Part shown: positions 6,884 through 14,260 of the stretch, one piece after another
Position numbering within the stretch: position 1 is the first letter of the stretch
How the letters are laid out: the number at the start of each line of letters is the position of its first letter
DNA from: Coriobacteriaceae bacterium
GTDB taxonomy: Bacteria; Actinomycetota; Coriobacteriia; Coriobacteriales; Coriobacteriaceae
Length of the DNA stretch: 16,884 nt
Assembly: GCA_902362275.1 (NCBI GenBank)
Contig: CABIWB010000011.1
Location: 1-16,884 of the forward strand
Reading direction: 5' to 3'
Notes under the pieces: generated by a model
The model's input: only the letters and a program-made list of their open reading frames with translations
The model's database searches: none
Told to the model about the DNA's origin: nothing
Program-made: the position numbers and the translations under genes

Positions 6884-8089
6884 ATGCGTACGATCACCGA
6901 GTCCGAGTCCACCCCTAAGGCCGATGGCTTTTTTATGCCTGCTGAATTCGCCCCGCAGGATCGCGTGTGGATGGGTTGGCCCCATCGCACCGACACTTGG
7001 GCCCATGGTGCCAAGCCGGCCCAGAAGCAGTATGCCGCCATCGCTCGCGCTATTGCCGAGTTCACCCCGGTCACCATGTGCGCCAACCAGGCCGACTACG
7101 CCAACTGCAAGGCCGCCTTTGAGGAAGACGAGAACGTCACCGTTATCGAGATGACCACCGACGACGCTTGGTTCCGCGACACCGCTGCCACTTTTGTTAT
7201 CAATGGCAAGGGCGATAAGCGCGCCAACCACTGGCACTTCAACGCCTACGGCGGCCTCGTCGACGGCCTCTATTTCCCGTGGGACAAGGACGAGCAGATT
7301 GCCCTTAAGATGGCTGAGCTTTCCGGCTGCCGTCGCTATCGTCCCGATGACATGATCCTCGAGGGCGGTTCCATTACCGTCGACGGCGAAGGCACTGTGG
7401 TCGTGACCGACCAGTGCCTGCTTTCCCCAGGCCGCACCTGCTCTGCGGTTCTGGAGGAGGAAGAGGATCCCGAGTCCATCTGGCCCAAGTTCAAGAGGAA
7501 GTTTGAGCCCTGGAGTGAGGAACTTCGCGCCTATATGGACGAGCACCTCAAGGATTACCTGGGTGTCGAGAAGGTCATCTGGGTTAAGGAGGGCATCGAC
7601 CCCGAGGAGACCAACGGCCACATCGATGATGTCGCTACGTTCATCGCTCCGGGCGTCATGGCTTGCATCTGGACCGACGATCCCGAGTATCCGTTCTACG
7701 AGCAGTGCCACGCTGTCTACGAGACCCTCTCCAACGCCGTTGACGCCAAGGGCCGCAAGATGAAGGTCTACAAGCTCTGTATGCCTGTGAACCCGCTGTT
7801 CATGGACCAGGCTTCCTGCGACACCATCGATGCCGACGAGAACGCCGAGCCGCGCGTTGCCAACGAGCCGCTGATCGCCTCCTACATGAACTACCTGGTC
7901 ACCAACCACGGCGTTATCGTCCCGCAGTACGGCGACGAGAACGATCAGCTTGCCGTTGACACGCTCCAGAAGATCTACGACGAGGTCTGGGGCGAGGGCG
8001 TCTACAAGTGCGTCGGCGTTCAGTCCGAGCAGGTCGTCTTCGGTGGTGGAAATATCCACTGCATTACGCAGCAGGAACCCTCGGCGTAA
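6884..8089 (+). CDS. aguA: Agmatine deiminase
   Basis: A 401-residue cytoplasmic enzyme that hydrolyses agmatine to N-carbamoylputrescine and ammonia, the first step of the agmatine deiminase pathway to putrescine. Guanidino-group-modifying features are all visible: the WMGWPHRTDTW opening, DDAWFRD at 93-99, LEGGS with E150, NGHIDD with H236 and D238, and GGGNIHCITQQEP with the nucleophile C393. Family members are usually about 360-380 residues. The extra length here includes an acidic, Trp-containing stretch at about 186-210. ATG 6884 is chosen because GGAGG precedes it; the open frame upstream covers only the structured leader. The permease upstream fits substrate uptake. Carbamoyltransferase and carbamate kinase, which complete the energy-yielding pathway, are not next to it. 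The sequence before the gene suggests RNA-level control. Confidence 0.95.
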   Translation: MRTITESESTPKADGFFMPAEFAPQDRVWMGWPHRTDTWAHGAKPAQKQYAAIARAIAEFTPVTMCANQADYANCKAAFEEDENVTVIEMTTDDAWFRDTAATFVINGKGDKRANHWHFNAYGGLVDGLYFPWDKDEQIALKMAELSGCRRYRPDDMILEGGSITVDGEGTVVVTDQCLLSPGRTCSAVLEEEEDPESIWPKFKRKFEPWSEELRAYMDEHLKDYLGVEKVIWVKEGIDPEETNGHIDDVATFIAPGVMACIWTDDPEYPFYEQCHAVYETLSNAVDAKGRKMKVYKLCMPVNPLFMDQASCDTIDADENAEPRVANEPLIASYMNYLVTNHGVIVPQYGDENDQLAVDTLQKIYDEVWGEGVYKCVGVQSEQVVFGGGNIHCITQQEPSA

Positions 8090-8132
8090 CTGTCTGTCTT
8101 CCCGAGGCACGGCACCTTGCCCTTCAATCGTC

Positions 8133-8168
8133 GGGCATGACCCTTAAGGTCTATGCCCTCCTCTTTCG
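8133..8168 (+). terminator. Probable intrinsic terminator of aguA
   Basis: GGGCATGACC pairs with GGTC-T-ATGCCC (8133-8158) around CTTAA, about ten pairs with one bulge. The T-rich TCCTCTTT follows. It lies 44 bases after the agmatine deiminase stop, as expected for a terminator, although the T-tract is broken by C residues. Confidence 0.6.
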
Positions 8169-8275
8169 CGGGAATCTGCCGCACCTCAGAAACCCAGCCG
8201 GTCAAGCGGACCGACGTAGCTAGTTACCGCATTAGTCATTGGTGCCAACCTTGGCAACGATGCAGGTCGAAAAAC
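8169..8275. other. Gene-free spacer between the aguA terminator and repeat copy B
   Basis: I see no coding region here. Two small dyads are present: CGGTC/GACCG near 8200 and the perfect TGCCAA-CC-TTGGCA at about 8243-8256. Neither can be assigned a role. Confidence 0.4.
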
Positions 8276-8423
8276 GTCAGCGAAAACCCGCCAGAGCGAG
8301 CAAGGTGCCTTGAAGCGAGGCGGCATTGACCTTTTGGTCATGCCGTCGAAGCTGAAAGGCAGATTGCCGTTCTGGCGGGTTTGCAGCGTCGAGCAGTTAC
8401 GCGGTTTGGTAAAACCGCGTAAC
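8276..8423. repeat. 148-bp structured intergenic element, copy B
   Basis: This is the partner of copy A at 4811-4958, with the same length and the same conserved blocks. P1 pairs AACCCGCCAGAGCG (8285-8298) with CGTTCTGGCGGGTT (8368-8381). The second stem is TGCCTT/AAGGCA where copy A has TGACGT/ACGTCA. The apex is CGGCAT-T-GACC with loop TTTT and GGTCATGCCG. The 3' hairpin at 8396-8423 is identical to that of copy A, and its last base is also part of the aroG stop codon. It lies between convergent genes. Read with aroG, the P1 stem is followed by GGGTTTTCG and a second T run, so it may serve as the aroG terminator. Confidence 0.85.
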
Positions 8424-9454
8424 TAAATACGTTCCGCGATCTCGTGGATGAGGTAGTCGGTCTTTTCCCAGCCCAGGCACGGGTCGGTGATCGACTTGCC
8501 AAAGACGCCGCCGTCGACCGGCTGGTTGCCGTCCTCCAGGTAGGACTCGATCATAAAGCCCTTGACCAGCTTAGAGATGGACTCGTTGCGGCGGCAGCTG
8601 TCGAGCACCTCCTTGCAAATGCGGTACTGCTCCAGCGGACGCTTGCCCGAGTTGTCATGGTTGCAGTCGATGATCGCTGCCGGATTGGCGTAGCCGGCAT
8701 GCTCGGTATAGCGCTCGGCCAGGCGCTCCAGGTGTTCGTAGTGGTAGTTGGGGTAGGTACGCCCATCGAGACCGATGTAGCCACGCATAACGGCGTGTGC
8801 GAGCGGGTTGCCGTCGCACTCGACCTCCCAGTTGCGGAAGATGAAGCTCTGGTGCGCCTGCGCGGCGTAAATGGAGTTGAGCATAACGGTGGTAGAGCCG
8901 GCAGTGGGATTCTTCATGCCGACGGGTACCGAAATGCCGCTCGACACCAGGCGATGCTCCTGGTTCTCGACCGAGCGTGCGCCCACGGCAACATAGCTCA
9001 GCAGGTCGACGAGGTATTGGTAGTTGGACGGGTAGAGCATCTCATCGGCGGTAAAGAAGCCGGTCTCCTCGATGACGCGCAGGTGCATGTGGCGGATGGC
9101 CTTGACGCCCTCGAGCAGGTCGTCGGGAGCCTCGGGGTTGGGGTTGTGCAGAAGACCCTTGTAGCCGGTGCCCTTGGTGCGCGGCTTATTGGTGTAGACG
9201 CGCGGAATGATGATGAGCTTGTCCTTGACCTCTTCGGCGGTCTTGGCCAGTCGGTTCATATACTCGAGCACCGAATCCTCGCGGTCGGCAGAGCACGGGC
9301 CGATGATGAGCACCTTACGTGCGTCCTCGCCGGTAAAGACTTTGGCGACCTCGGCGTCAAATGCCTGCTTTTTGGCGGTAAGCTCGGCAGAAAGTGGCAT
9401 TTCCTCGCGGATCTCCATGGGGATCGGCAGCCTGCGTTTGAATTCCATGGCCAT
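8423..9454 (-). CDS. aroG: 3-deoxy-7-phosphoheptulonate (DAHP) synthase, class I
   Basis: A 343-residue cytoplasmic enzyme condensing phosphoenolpyruvate with erythrose 4-phosphate, the first committed step of the shikimate pathway to aromatic amino acids. It belongs to the AroF/G/H type. The metal ligands align as C54 (IGPCS), H266 (DCNHDNSGK), E303 (MIES) and D324 (SITDPCLGW). PRVYTNKPRT and the GMKNPTAGS loop contribute to substrate phosphate binding. The N-terminal extension of about 45 residues before the barrel is the part that carries feedback regulation in this type, but the inhibitor cannot be told from sequence, so the aroG symbol stands for the family only. ATG 9454 follows GAGGAG by six bases. 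A near-consensus promoter lies about 55-85 bases upstream. The gene stands alone, convergent with aguA, with the 148-bp element abutting its stop codon. Confidence 0.95.
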   Translation of the reverse strand: MAMEFKRRLPIPMEIREEMPLSAELTAKKQAFDAEVAKVFTGEDARKVLIIGPCSADREDSVLEYMNRLAKTAEEVKDKLIIIPRVYTNKPRTKGTGYKGLLHNPNPEAPDDLLEGVKAIRHMHLRVIEETGFFTADEMLYPSNYQYLVDLLSYVAVGARSVENQEHRLVSSGISVPVGMKNPTAGSTTVMLNSIYAAQAHQSFIFRNWEVECDGNPLAHAVMRGYIGLDGRTYPNYHYEHLERLAERYTEHAGYANPAAIIDCNHDNSGKRPLEQYRICKEVLDSCRRNESISKLVKGFMIESYLEDGNQPVDGGVFGKSITDPCLGWEKTDYLIHEIAERI

Positions 9455-9508
9455 AGGGGTCTCCTCAATCTATAGAATGAGCAATAAGCGTATTGTCGAA
9501 TGCTCGGC

Positions 9509-9537
9509 ATTATCCGCTGTCGCACGCTAAAGTGCAA
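9509..9537 (-). promoter_or_regulatory. Probable aroG promoter
   Basis: On the minus strand, TTGCAC (-35, 9532-9537) and GATAAT (-10, 9509-9514) are separated by exactly 17 bases. This is one of the best sigma-70-like matches in the window. It would give a leader of roughly 45-50 bases before the aroG start at 9454. Confidence 0.6.
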
Positions 9538-9553
9538 GTCCTTGTCACCCCGA

Positions 9554-9590
9554 AACCTACCAAAAAGAGACAGGTTTATTTTGGCAGGTT
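9554..9590 (-). other. Hairpin upstream of the aroG promoter
   Basis: On the minus strand AACCTGCCAAAA can pair with TTTTTGGTAGGTT around a loop of about twelve bases. The one variable pair is a G-U wobble on this strand and an A-C mismatch on the other, which hints that the minus strand is the transcribed one. It lies just upstream of the -35 box, so it would be transcribed only from a more distant promoter. It could also be a protein-binding dyad. Confidence 0.4.
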
Positions 9591-9673
9591 TTATCTGGGT
9601 AAACGTTGGCGAATGCCGGGAGGGAGCGGCGCCGCGCGGGACCCTAAGGCTGTTGTCAGTTCCCCAGGAAATA

Positions 9674-9912
9674 CCCTGTGGGCAAAAAATGCCAAATATG
9701 AGTACGGTTGCTAACCTAGTATCATATTGCCTTCGCAAAATAATAGACATAACAGCAAAATATGTTCATTAACGCAAACACATATAAGTTCGCTATAGGA
9801 TTGTTTGATCAATTTAGGGACGCGTGTAAGCCGTGAAAACGGCATTTGGGGCTGTTTTGGCTGTTACTAAAAAGGTATCAGTACTCAAATTTGCCATTTT
9901 TTGCCCACGGGG
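9674..9912. repeat. Inverted repeats framing an AT-rich gene-free core
   Basis: The arm at 9674-9724 (plus) and the arm at 9862-9912 (minus) are each 51 bp and agree at about 39 positions. The best 28 bp (9678-9705 and 9881-9908) differ at only two. The shared core begins GTGGGCAAAAAATG and ends TGAGTAC, and similarity resumes at TAGTAnCA. The inner 137 bp are AT-rich, with a small GCCGT-GAAA-ACGGC hairpin near 9830-9843 and no ORF of note. There is no obvious target-site duplication. It may be a MITE-like remnant, or two copies of a regulatory motif facing each other. Confidence 0.7.
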
Positions 9913-9967
9913 CCTCGAAGGGGCTGCCAATCAGGTCCCAGGGGAGGCGGTTTGAGGGCCGCAGAGC

Positions 9968-10008
9968 AAAAAAAACGGGGGTGCAGGTTGTCCTGCGCCC
10001 CCGTTTTC
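9968..10008 (-). terminator. Strong intrinsic terminator of the ABC exporter operon
   Basis: On the minus strand AAAACGGGGGCGCAGG pairs with CCTGCACCCCCGTTTT around ACAA, followed by a run of eight T. It is 30 bases past the exporter stop codon. The stem ends in T residues on the plus strand as well, so it could work in both directions. Confidence 0.9.
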
Positions 10009-10037
10009 TTGGCATTGCGGTTGTTTGCCGCCGGTTT

Positions 10038-11894
10038 TTACGCCGCTTCGTCGAACTGCGAGTTGTACAGGTCGGCGTAGAAGCCGCCCTGGGCGAGCAG
10101 CTCGTCGTGCGTGCCCTTCTCGACGATGTCACCGTCGCGGATTACCAGAATCACGTCGGCGTTGCGGATCGTGGACAGGCGGTGCGCGATGACAAAGCTG
10201 GTACGGCCCTGCATCAGCGCATCCATGGCGCGCTGAATAAGCTCCTCGGTACGGGTGTCGACGTTGGAGGTCGCCTCGTCCAAAATCAGCGCCGGACGGT
10301 CGGCCAGAATGGCGCGGGCGATGGTCACGAGCTGGCGCTGACCCTGCGAGAGGTTGGTGCCCTCTTCGTTGATCATAAAGTCGTAACCGCCGGCGAGCGT
10401 ATGGATAAAGTGGTCGCAGCGTGCGGCGCGTGCAGCGGCTTCGACCTCGGCATCGCTCGCATCGGGACGTCCGTAGCGAATGTTCTCGCGAATGGTGCCG
10501 TTGAACAGCCACGTATCCTGCAACACCATGGCAAACTCGCCGCGCAGTGCCGCGCGGTCCCAGTCGCGCACGTCGATACCCTCGACGCGCAGCGAGCCGC
10601 CGTCCACATCGTAGAAGCGCTGCAGCAGCTTGATGAGCGTGGTCTTGCCGGCGCCGGTGGGGCCGACGATGGCGATGGTCTGGCCGGGTTGCGCCTCGCA
10701 GCTAAAGTCGTGGATGATGGTCTTGTCGGGCGTGTAGCCAAACTTGACGTGATCAAACTCCACATGGCCGGGGCGCTTCTCGGGAATCTGGGCGTCGGCC
10801 TTCTGCTCCTCTTCGGGCGCGGCGAGGAACTCAAACACACGCTCGGTGGCGGCGGCCATCGACTGCATCGTGTTGCTCACGTTGCCCAGCTGCTGTACGG
10901 GTTGCGTAAAGTTGCGAACGTACTGGATAAAGCTCTGGATGTCGCCGGGCGTGGCATTGCCGGTCAGCGCGAGCTGCGCGCCCACCACGACGACGCCCAC
11001 ATAGCCCATGTTGCCCACCAGGCTCATAAGCGGCATCATCAGGCCCGACAGGAACTGCGAGCGCCAGCCACTAATAAACAGGCGGTCGTTTTGACGGTCG
11101 AACTCCTCGATTGAGGCCTCGGCGCGGTCGAACACCTGAATGACGTTCTGGCCGGCAAAGTCCTCCTCGATGATGCCGTTGACGGTGCCCAGGACCTGCT
11201 GCTGCTCGCGGAAGTACGGCTGCGAGAAGTGAATCATCACCATCAAGATAATTGCGGCTGCCGGCAGCGTGAGCACGGTGACGCCGGTGAGCGGCAGGCT
11301 GATCGATAGCATCATGACGAGCACGCCGATAATCTGCGTCACCGACGTGATGAGCTGCGTCACGCTCTGGTTGAGCGACTGGCCCAGCGTATCGACGTCG
11401 TTGGTGATGCGGCTGAGCACGTCGCCCTTGCTGTGGCCGTTGAAGTAGCTCATCGGAACGACAGCGATCTTGGCGGCGATCTCCTTGCGCATGCGGTAGC
11501 AAATCTTTTGCGTGACGCCGGTCATAAGCCAGCCTTGGATGAGGCTGCAAATAGAGCTTGCCAGATACAGGCAGAGCAAAAAGCCAAGCGTCTTGGCGAT
11601 CCAGGCAAAGTCAACGTCGCCGGTACCGTTTACCTTGGCAACCAGGCCCTCGAACAGCTTGGTCGTAACCTGGCCAAGTACTTTGGGCCCCACAATGTTA
11701 AAGATGACCGAGCACACGGCAAAGGCGACGGCGGCAAACACGGCAATCTTGTGCTGGCCGATATAGCCGAGCAGCTGCCTCATGGTGCCCTTAAAGTCCT
11801 TGGCCTTTTCGCCGCGACGCATGCCGCCCATGCGGCCCATGGGACCACGCTGGCGGGTGGGCTTGGGAATCTGAGTCTTGGTCTCGTCTGCCAT
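10038..11894 (-). CDS. ABC exporter half-transporter with canonical ATPase site
   Basis: A 618-residue type IV ABC exporter subunit, with six membrane helices (about 45-340) followed by an ATPase domain. Motifs are Walker A GPTGAGKTT at 401-409, signature LSQGQ at 505-509, Walker B with D529 and the catalytic Glu530, and switch His561 (IAHRLST). The N-terminus is rich in Pro, Arg, Gly and Met (RGPMGRMGGMRRGEK). It is the downstream partner of the 788-residue subunit; the two genes share one base in TAATG, so they are translationally coupled. As in LmrCD and TM287/288, this subunit supplies the working Walker B and His, while its non-standard signature completes the partner's degenerate site. 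It probably exports drugs, lipids or peptides; the substrate is not readable from sequence. Confidence 0.9.
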   Translation of the reverse strand: MADETKTQIPKPTRQRGPMGRMGGMRRGEKAKDFKGTMRQLLGYIGQHKIAVFAAVAFAVCSVIFNIVGPKVLGQVTTKLFEGLVAKVNGTGDVDFAWIAKTLGFLLCLYLASSICSLIQGWLMTGVTQKICYRMRKEIAAKIAVVPMSYFNGHSKGDVLSRITNDVDTLGQSLNQSVTQLITSVTQIIGVLVMMLSISLPLTGVTVLTLPAAAIILMVMIHFSQPYFREQQQVLGTVNGIIEEDFAGQNVIQVFDRAEASIEEFDRQNDRLFISGWRSQFLSGLMMPLMSLVGNMGYVGVVVVGAQLALTGNATPGDIQSFIQYVRNFTQPVQQLGNVSNTMQSMAAATERVFEFLAAPEEEQKADAQIPEKRPGHVEFDHVKFGYTPDKTIIHDFSCEAQPGQTIAIVGPTGAGKTTLIKLLQRFYDVDGGSLRVEGIDVRDWDRAALRGEFAMVLQDTWLFNGTIRENIRYGRPDASDAEVEAAARAARCDHFIHTLAGGYDFMINEEGTNLSQGQRQLVTIARAILADRPALILDEATSNVDTRTEELIQRAMDALMQGRTSFVIAHRLSTIRNADVILVIRDGDIVEKGTHDELLAQGGFYADLYNSQFDEAA

Positions 11895-14260
11895 TAGCGC
11901 TCGCCTCCTTCCATGACGGCTGCAATTTCTTCTTGGGTAAGCCCCAGCTCCTCGGCGGAAAGCTGCGACTGTGCGATCTCCAGGTACGCCGGGCAGCTGC
12001 GCAGCAGCTCCTCGTGCGTGCCGGTGCCCACCACGTGGCCGTCGTCGAGCACGATGATTTGATCGGCGTGCATGATGGTCGCGATGCGCTGGGCCACGAC
12101 CACGAGTGCGGCGTCGGTAACGTTTTTGGCCAGCTCTTCGCGCAGGCGCGCGTCGGTCTTGTAGTCGAGGGCGCTAAACGAGTCATCGAACACCACAACC
12201 TCGGGCTTTTTGGCCAACGCGCGGGCGATGGCCAGGCGCTGGCGCTGGCCGCCCGAGACATTGGATCCGCCCTGGCTGATGGGGGAGTCGTAGCCGCCCT
12301 CGCGCTCGGCGATAAAGTCCTCCGCCTGGGCGACGCGTGCCGCCTGGCGCATATCCTCGTCACTCACCATATCGCCGGCAAACTTGAGGTTGCTCTCGAC
12401 GGTGCCCGAGAACAGGCGACCCTGCTGCGGGATATAACCAATACGGCGGCGTAGCTCGGAAAGGGTCATGTCACGCACGTCGATGCCGTCGAGCGAAATG
12501 CTGCCGCCTGTGACGTCGTACAGGCGCGGAATCAGCTGCACGAGCGTGGACTTGCCCGAGCCCGTGGAGCCAATGATGCCGAGCATCTGACCGGCATGCG
12601 TGGTGAAGTTCACGCCGCTGATGACATCGGCGCGGGCATCGGGATACTGGAAGCTCACGTCGCGGAAGGTGAGCTCACCGCGTGACGCGCTGGTCGCGGG
12701 CAGTTTGGGCGAGGAGGGGTCGTTGATGCTCGTGGGGCAGGTGATGACCTCTTCCACGCGCTCGGCTGCGACCTCGGCGCGGGGCAGGATGACCGAAACC
12801 ATGGTGAGGATCATAAACGCCATGACGATCTGCATGGTGTAGGAGATAAACGCCATCATGTTGCCAACCTGCATCACGCCGTCGGACACGCCCTGCGCGC
12901 CAAACCACACGATCAGCACGGTGACGCAGTTCATGACGAGCATCATGAGCGGCATCATAAAGCTCATGGCGCGGTTGGTGTAGAGCTGCGTGGTCATCAG
13001 GTCGAGCGAGGCTTTGTCAAAGCGCTCGAGCTCGTGCTCCTCGCGGTTGAACGAGCGGATGGGCATGAGGCCGTCGAGCAGCTCGCGGGCGGTAAGGTTC
13101 ACGCGGTCAACAAAACCCTGCATCTTTTTGAACTTGGGCATGGTGAGGCCCATGAGCACGCCGACGACGGCCGAGACCGCGATGATGGCCACGGCGATAG
13201 TCCACTCAAGGCCGGTGTGGTTGGCAAGGACGCGCATGACGGCGACGATGCCCATGACGGGAGCCATAAGACACATGCGGATGAACAGGGTCGCTGCCAT
13301 CTGAATCTGCTGAATGTCGTTGGTGCAGCGGGTAATGAGAGAAGCCTGGCTAAACTTGCCAACCTCGGCCGGCGAGAAGTGCATGACCTTATTGAAGGTC
13401 TCGCGGCGCAGGTCGCGGGCGATGGAGCAGGCGGTGCGCGAAGCCACGGCGCCGGTCAGGATGGTGGCGACCAGCGACACCAGACACAGACCAAACATCG
13501 TGGTCGCCATGCGGCCCAGATAGGCGTTCTGCACGTCGGCGGGGTCGATGCCCTGTGCCTTGTACTCGTCCTGTACATAGCTCACGGCGCGCTGGGTGAC
13601 GATGGAGCCTGACATGGAGCCCATTTTGTCTGCCATTTGGTTGGCGCCCTCGACGAGCTTGCTTTGGTCTACCAGACCGCCCTCGACACCCAGGCGCAGA
13701 CTCTTCATGGTGATCTTGCCGCCGTCGGCGTCGATCTGCTTTTGCATGCTCTGCGCGGCTGCGGCCTTCTGCTGCATCTCGGCGAGCTGTTCGGGTGTCA
13801 TGGCAGCCATCTGCTCGGGGGTGGGCATGGCCTGGGCACCGCTGTTGTCTTTCTCACCGGACGTGCCCATCATGTCGTCCATGGAGCTGGCGTCAATGCC
13901 CTGGTTGAGCGAAAGGACGACTGTTTCGGGCAGGCTCATAATGTCGGCAATCTTGCCTCCATCGGCACGTTCTTCCTCGGTGCCCTTGTACGTTCGAATG
14001 CCGTTATTGTCTGCCTTGCTAAACACGGCCTCCACAGCCTTGGCGTCCTTGGCGCTCATAAAGAGTTCGAGGTCGTCGAGCGATTCGGCGCGGATGGTGT
14101 CGGGTACGGGCGAGGCGATACCGCCTTGCTGCACGCCCACGTCGACGATATCGCTCATATAGGTAGGCAGTGCCAGGTCGGCGTTGCAGCTGATTACGAT
14201 GAGTACGATAGCTGTGAACAGTGCCAGGATATGCTTTTTAAAGAGCTTGAGAATCCTCAC
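11894..14260 (-). CDS. ABC exporter half-transporter with degenerate ATPase site and large extracellular loop
   Basis: At 788 residues this is about 200 longer than a usual half-exporter. TM1 spans about 10-30 and TM2 begins near 252. Between them lies a hydrophilic insertion with the Met-rich repeat PEQMAAMTPEQLAEM at 148-162, followed by probable helices. After six helices comes the ATPase domain: Walker A GSTGSGKST at 564-572, standard signature VSGGQ at 668-672, Walker B ending FDD (Asp693 replaces the catalytic Glu), and Gln724 in place of the switch His (VAQRIAT). These are the classic changes of the degenerate site in heterodimeric exporters. The GTG start at 14258-14260 overlaps the MarR stop by four bases, and AAAGGAGAG precedes it. 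Regulation by the coupled MarR protein is likely. The insertion must face outside the cell. Confidence 0.9.
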   Translation of the reverse strand: MRILKLFKKHILALFTAIVLIVISCNADLALPTYMSDIVDVGVQQGGIASPVPDTIRAESLDDLELFMSAKDAKAVEAVFSKADNNGIRTYKGTEEERADGGKIADIMSLPETVVLSLNQGIDASSMDDMMGTSGEKDNSGAQAMPTPEQMAAMTPEQLAEMQQKAAAAQSMQKQIDADGGKITMKSLRLGVEGGLVDQSKLVEGANQMADKMGSMSGSIVTQRAVSYVQDEYKAQGIDPADVQNAYLGRMATTMFGLCLVSLVATILTGAVASRTACSIARDLRRETFNKVMHFSPAEVGKFSQASLITRCTNDIQQIQMAATLFIRMCLMAPVMGIVAVMRVLANHTGLEWTIAVAIIAVSAVVGVLMGLTMPKFKKMQGFVDRVNLTARELLDGLMPIRSFNREEHELERFDKASLDLMTTQLYTNRAMSFMMPLMMLVMNCVTVLIVWFGAQGVSDGVMQVGNMMAFISYTMQIVMAFMILTMVSVILPRAEVAAERVEEVITCPTSINDPSSPKLPATSASRGELTFRDVSFQYPDARADVISGVNFTTHAGQMLGIIGSTGSGKSTLVQLIPRLYDVTGGSISLDGIDVRDMTLSELRRRIGYIPQQGRLFSGTVESNLKFAGDMVSDEDMRQAARVAQAEDFIAEREGGYDSPISQGGSNVSGGQRQRLAIARALAKKPEVVVFDDSFSALDYKTDARLREELAKNVTDAALVVVAQRIATIMHADQIIVLDDGHVVGTGTHEELLRSCPAYLEIAQSQLSAEELGLTQEEIAAVMEGGER

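Noticed and set aside
6812..8110. Minus-strand ORF of 432 codons opposite agmatine deiminase
   Set aside because: The plus-strand frame has all catalytic residues of agmatine deiminase, and the opposite frame has no domain.
8444..9475. Plus-strand ORF of 343 codons opposite DAHP synthase
   Set aside because: It is a shadow frame of a fully conserved enzyme. The composition is typical of antisense frames in GC-rich genes.
9455..9967. T-box or tryptophan-type leader peptide before aroG
   Set aside because: No run of aromatic codons and no T-box bulge motif was seen. The probable promoter leaves a leader too short for such a device.
9846..11114. Plus-strand ORF of 422 codons over the exporter gene and its terminator
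   Set aside because: It crosses a strong terminator and mirrors the ABC exporter ATPase domain. It has no motif of its own.
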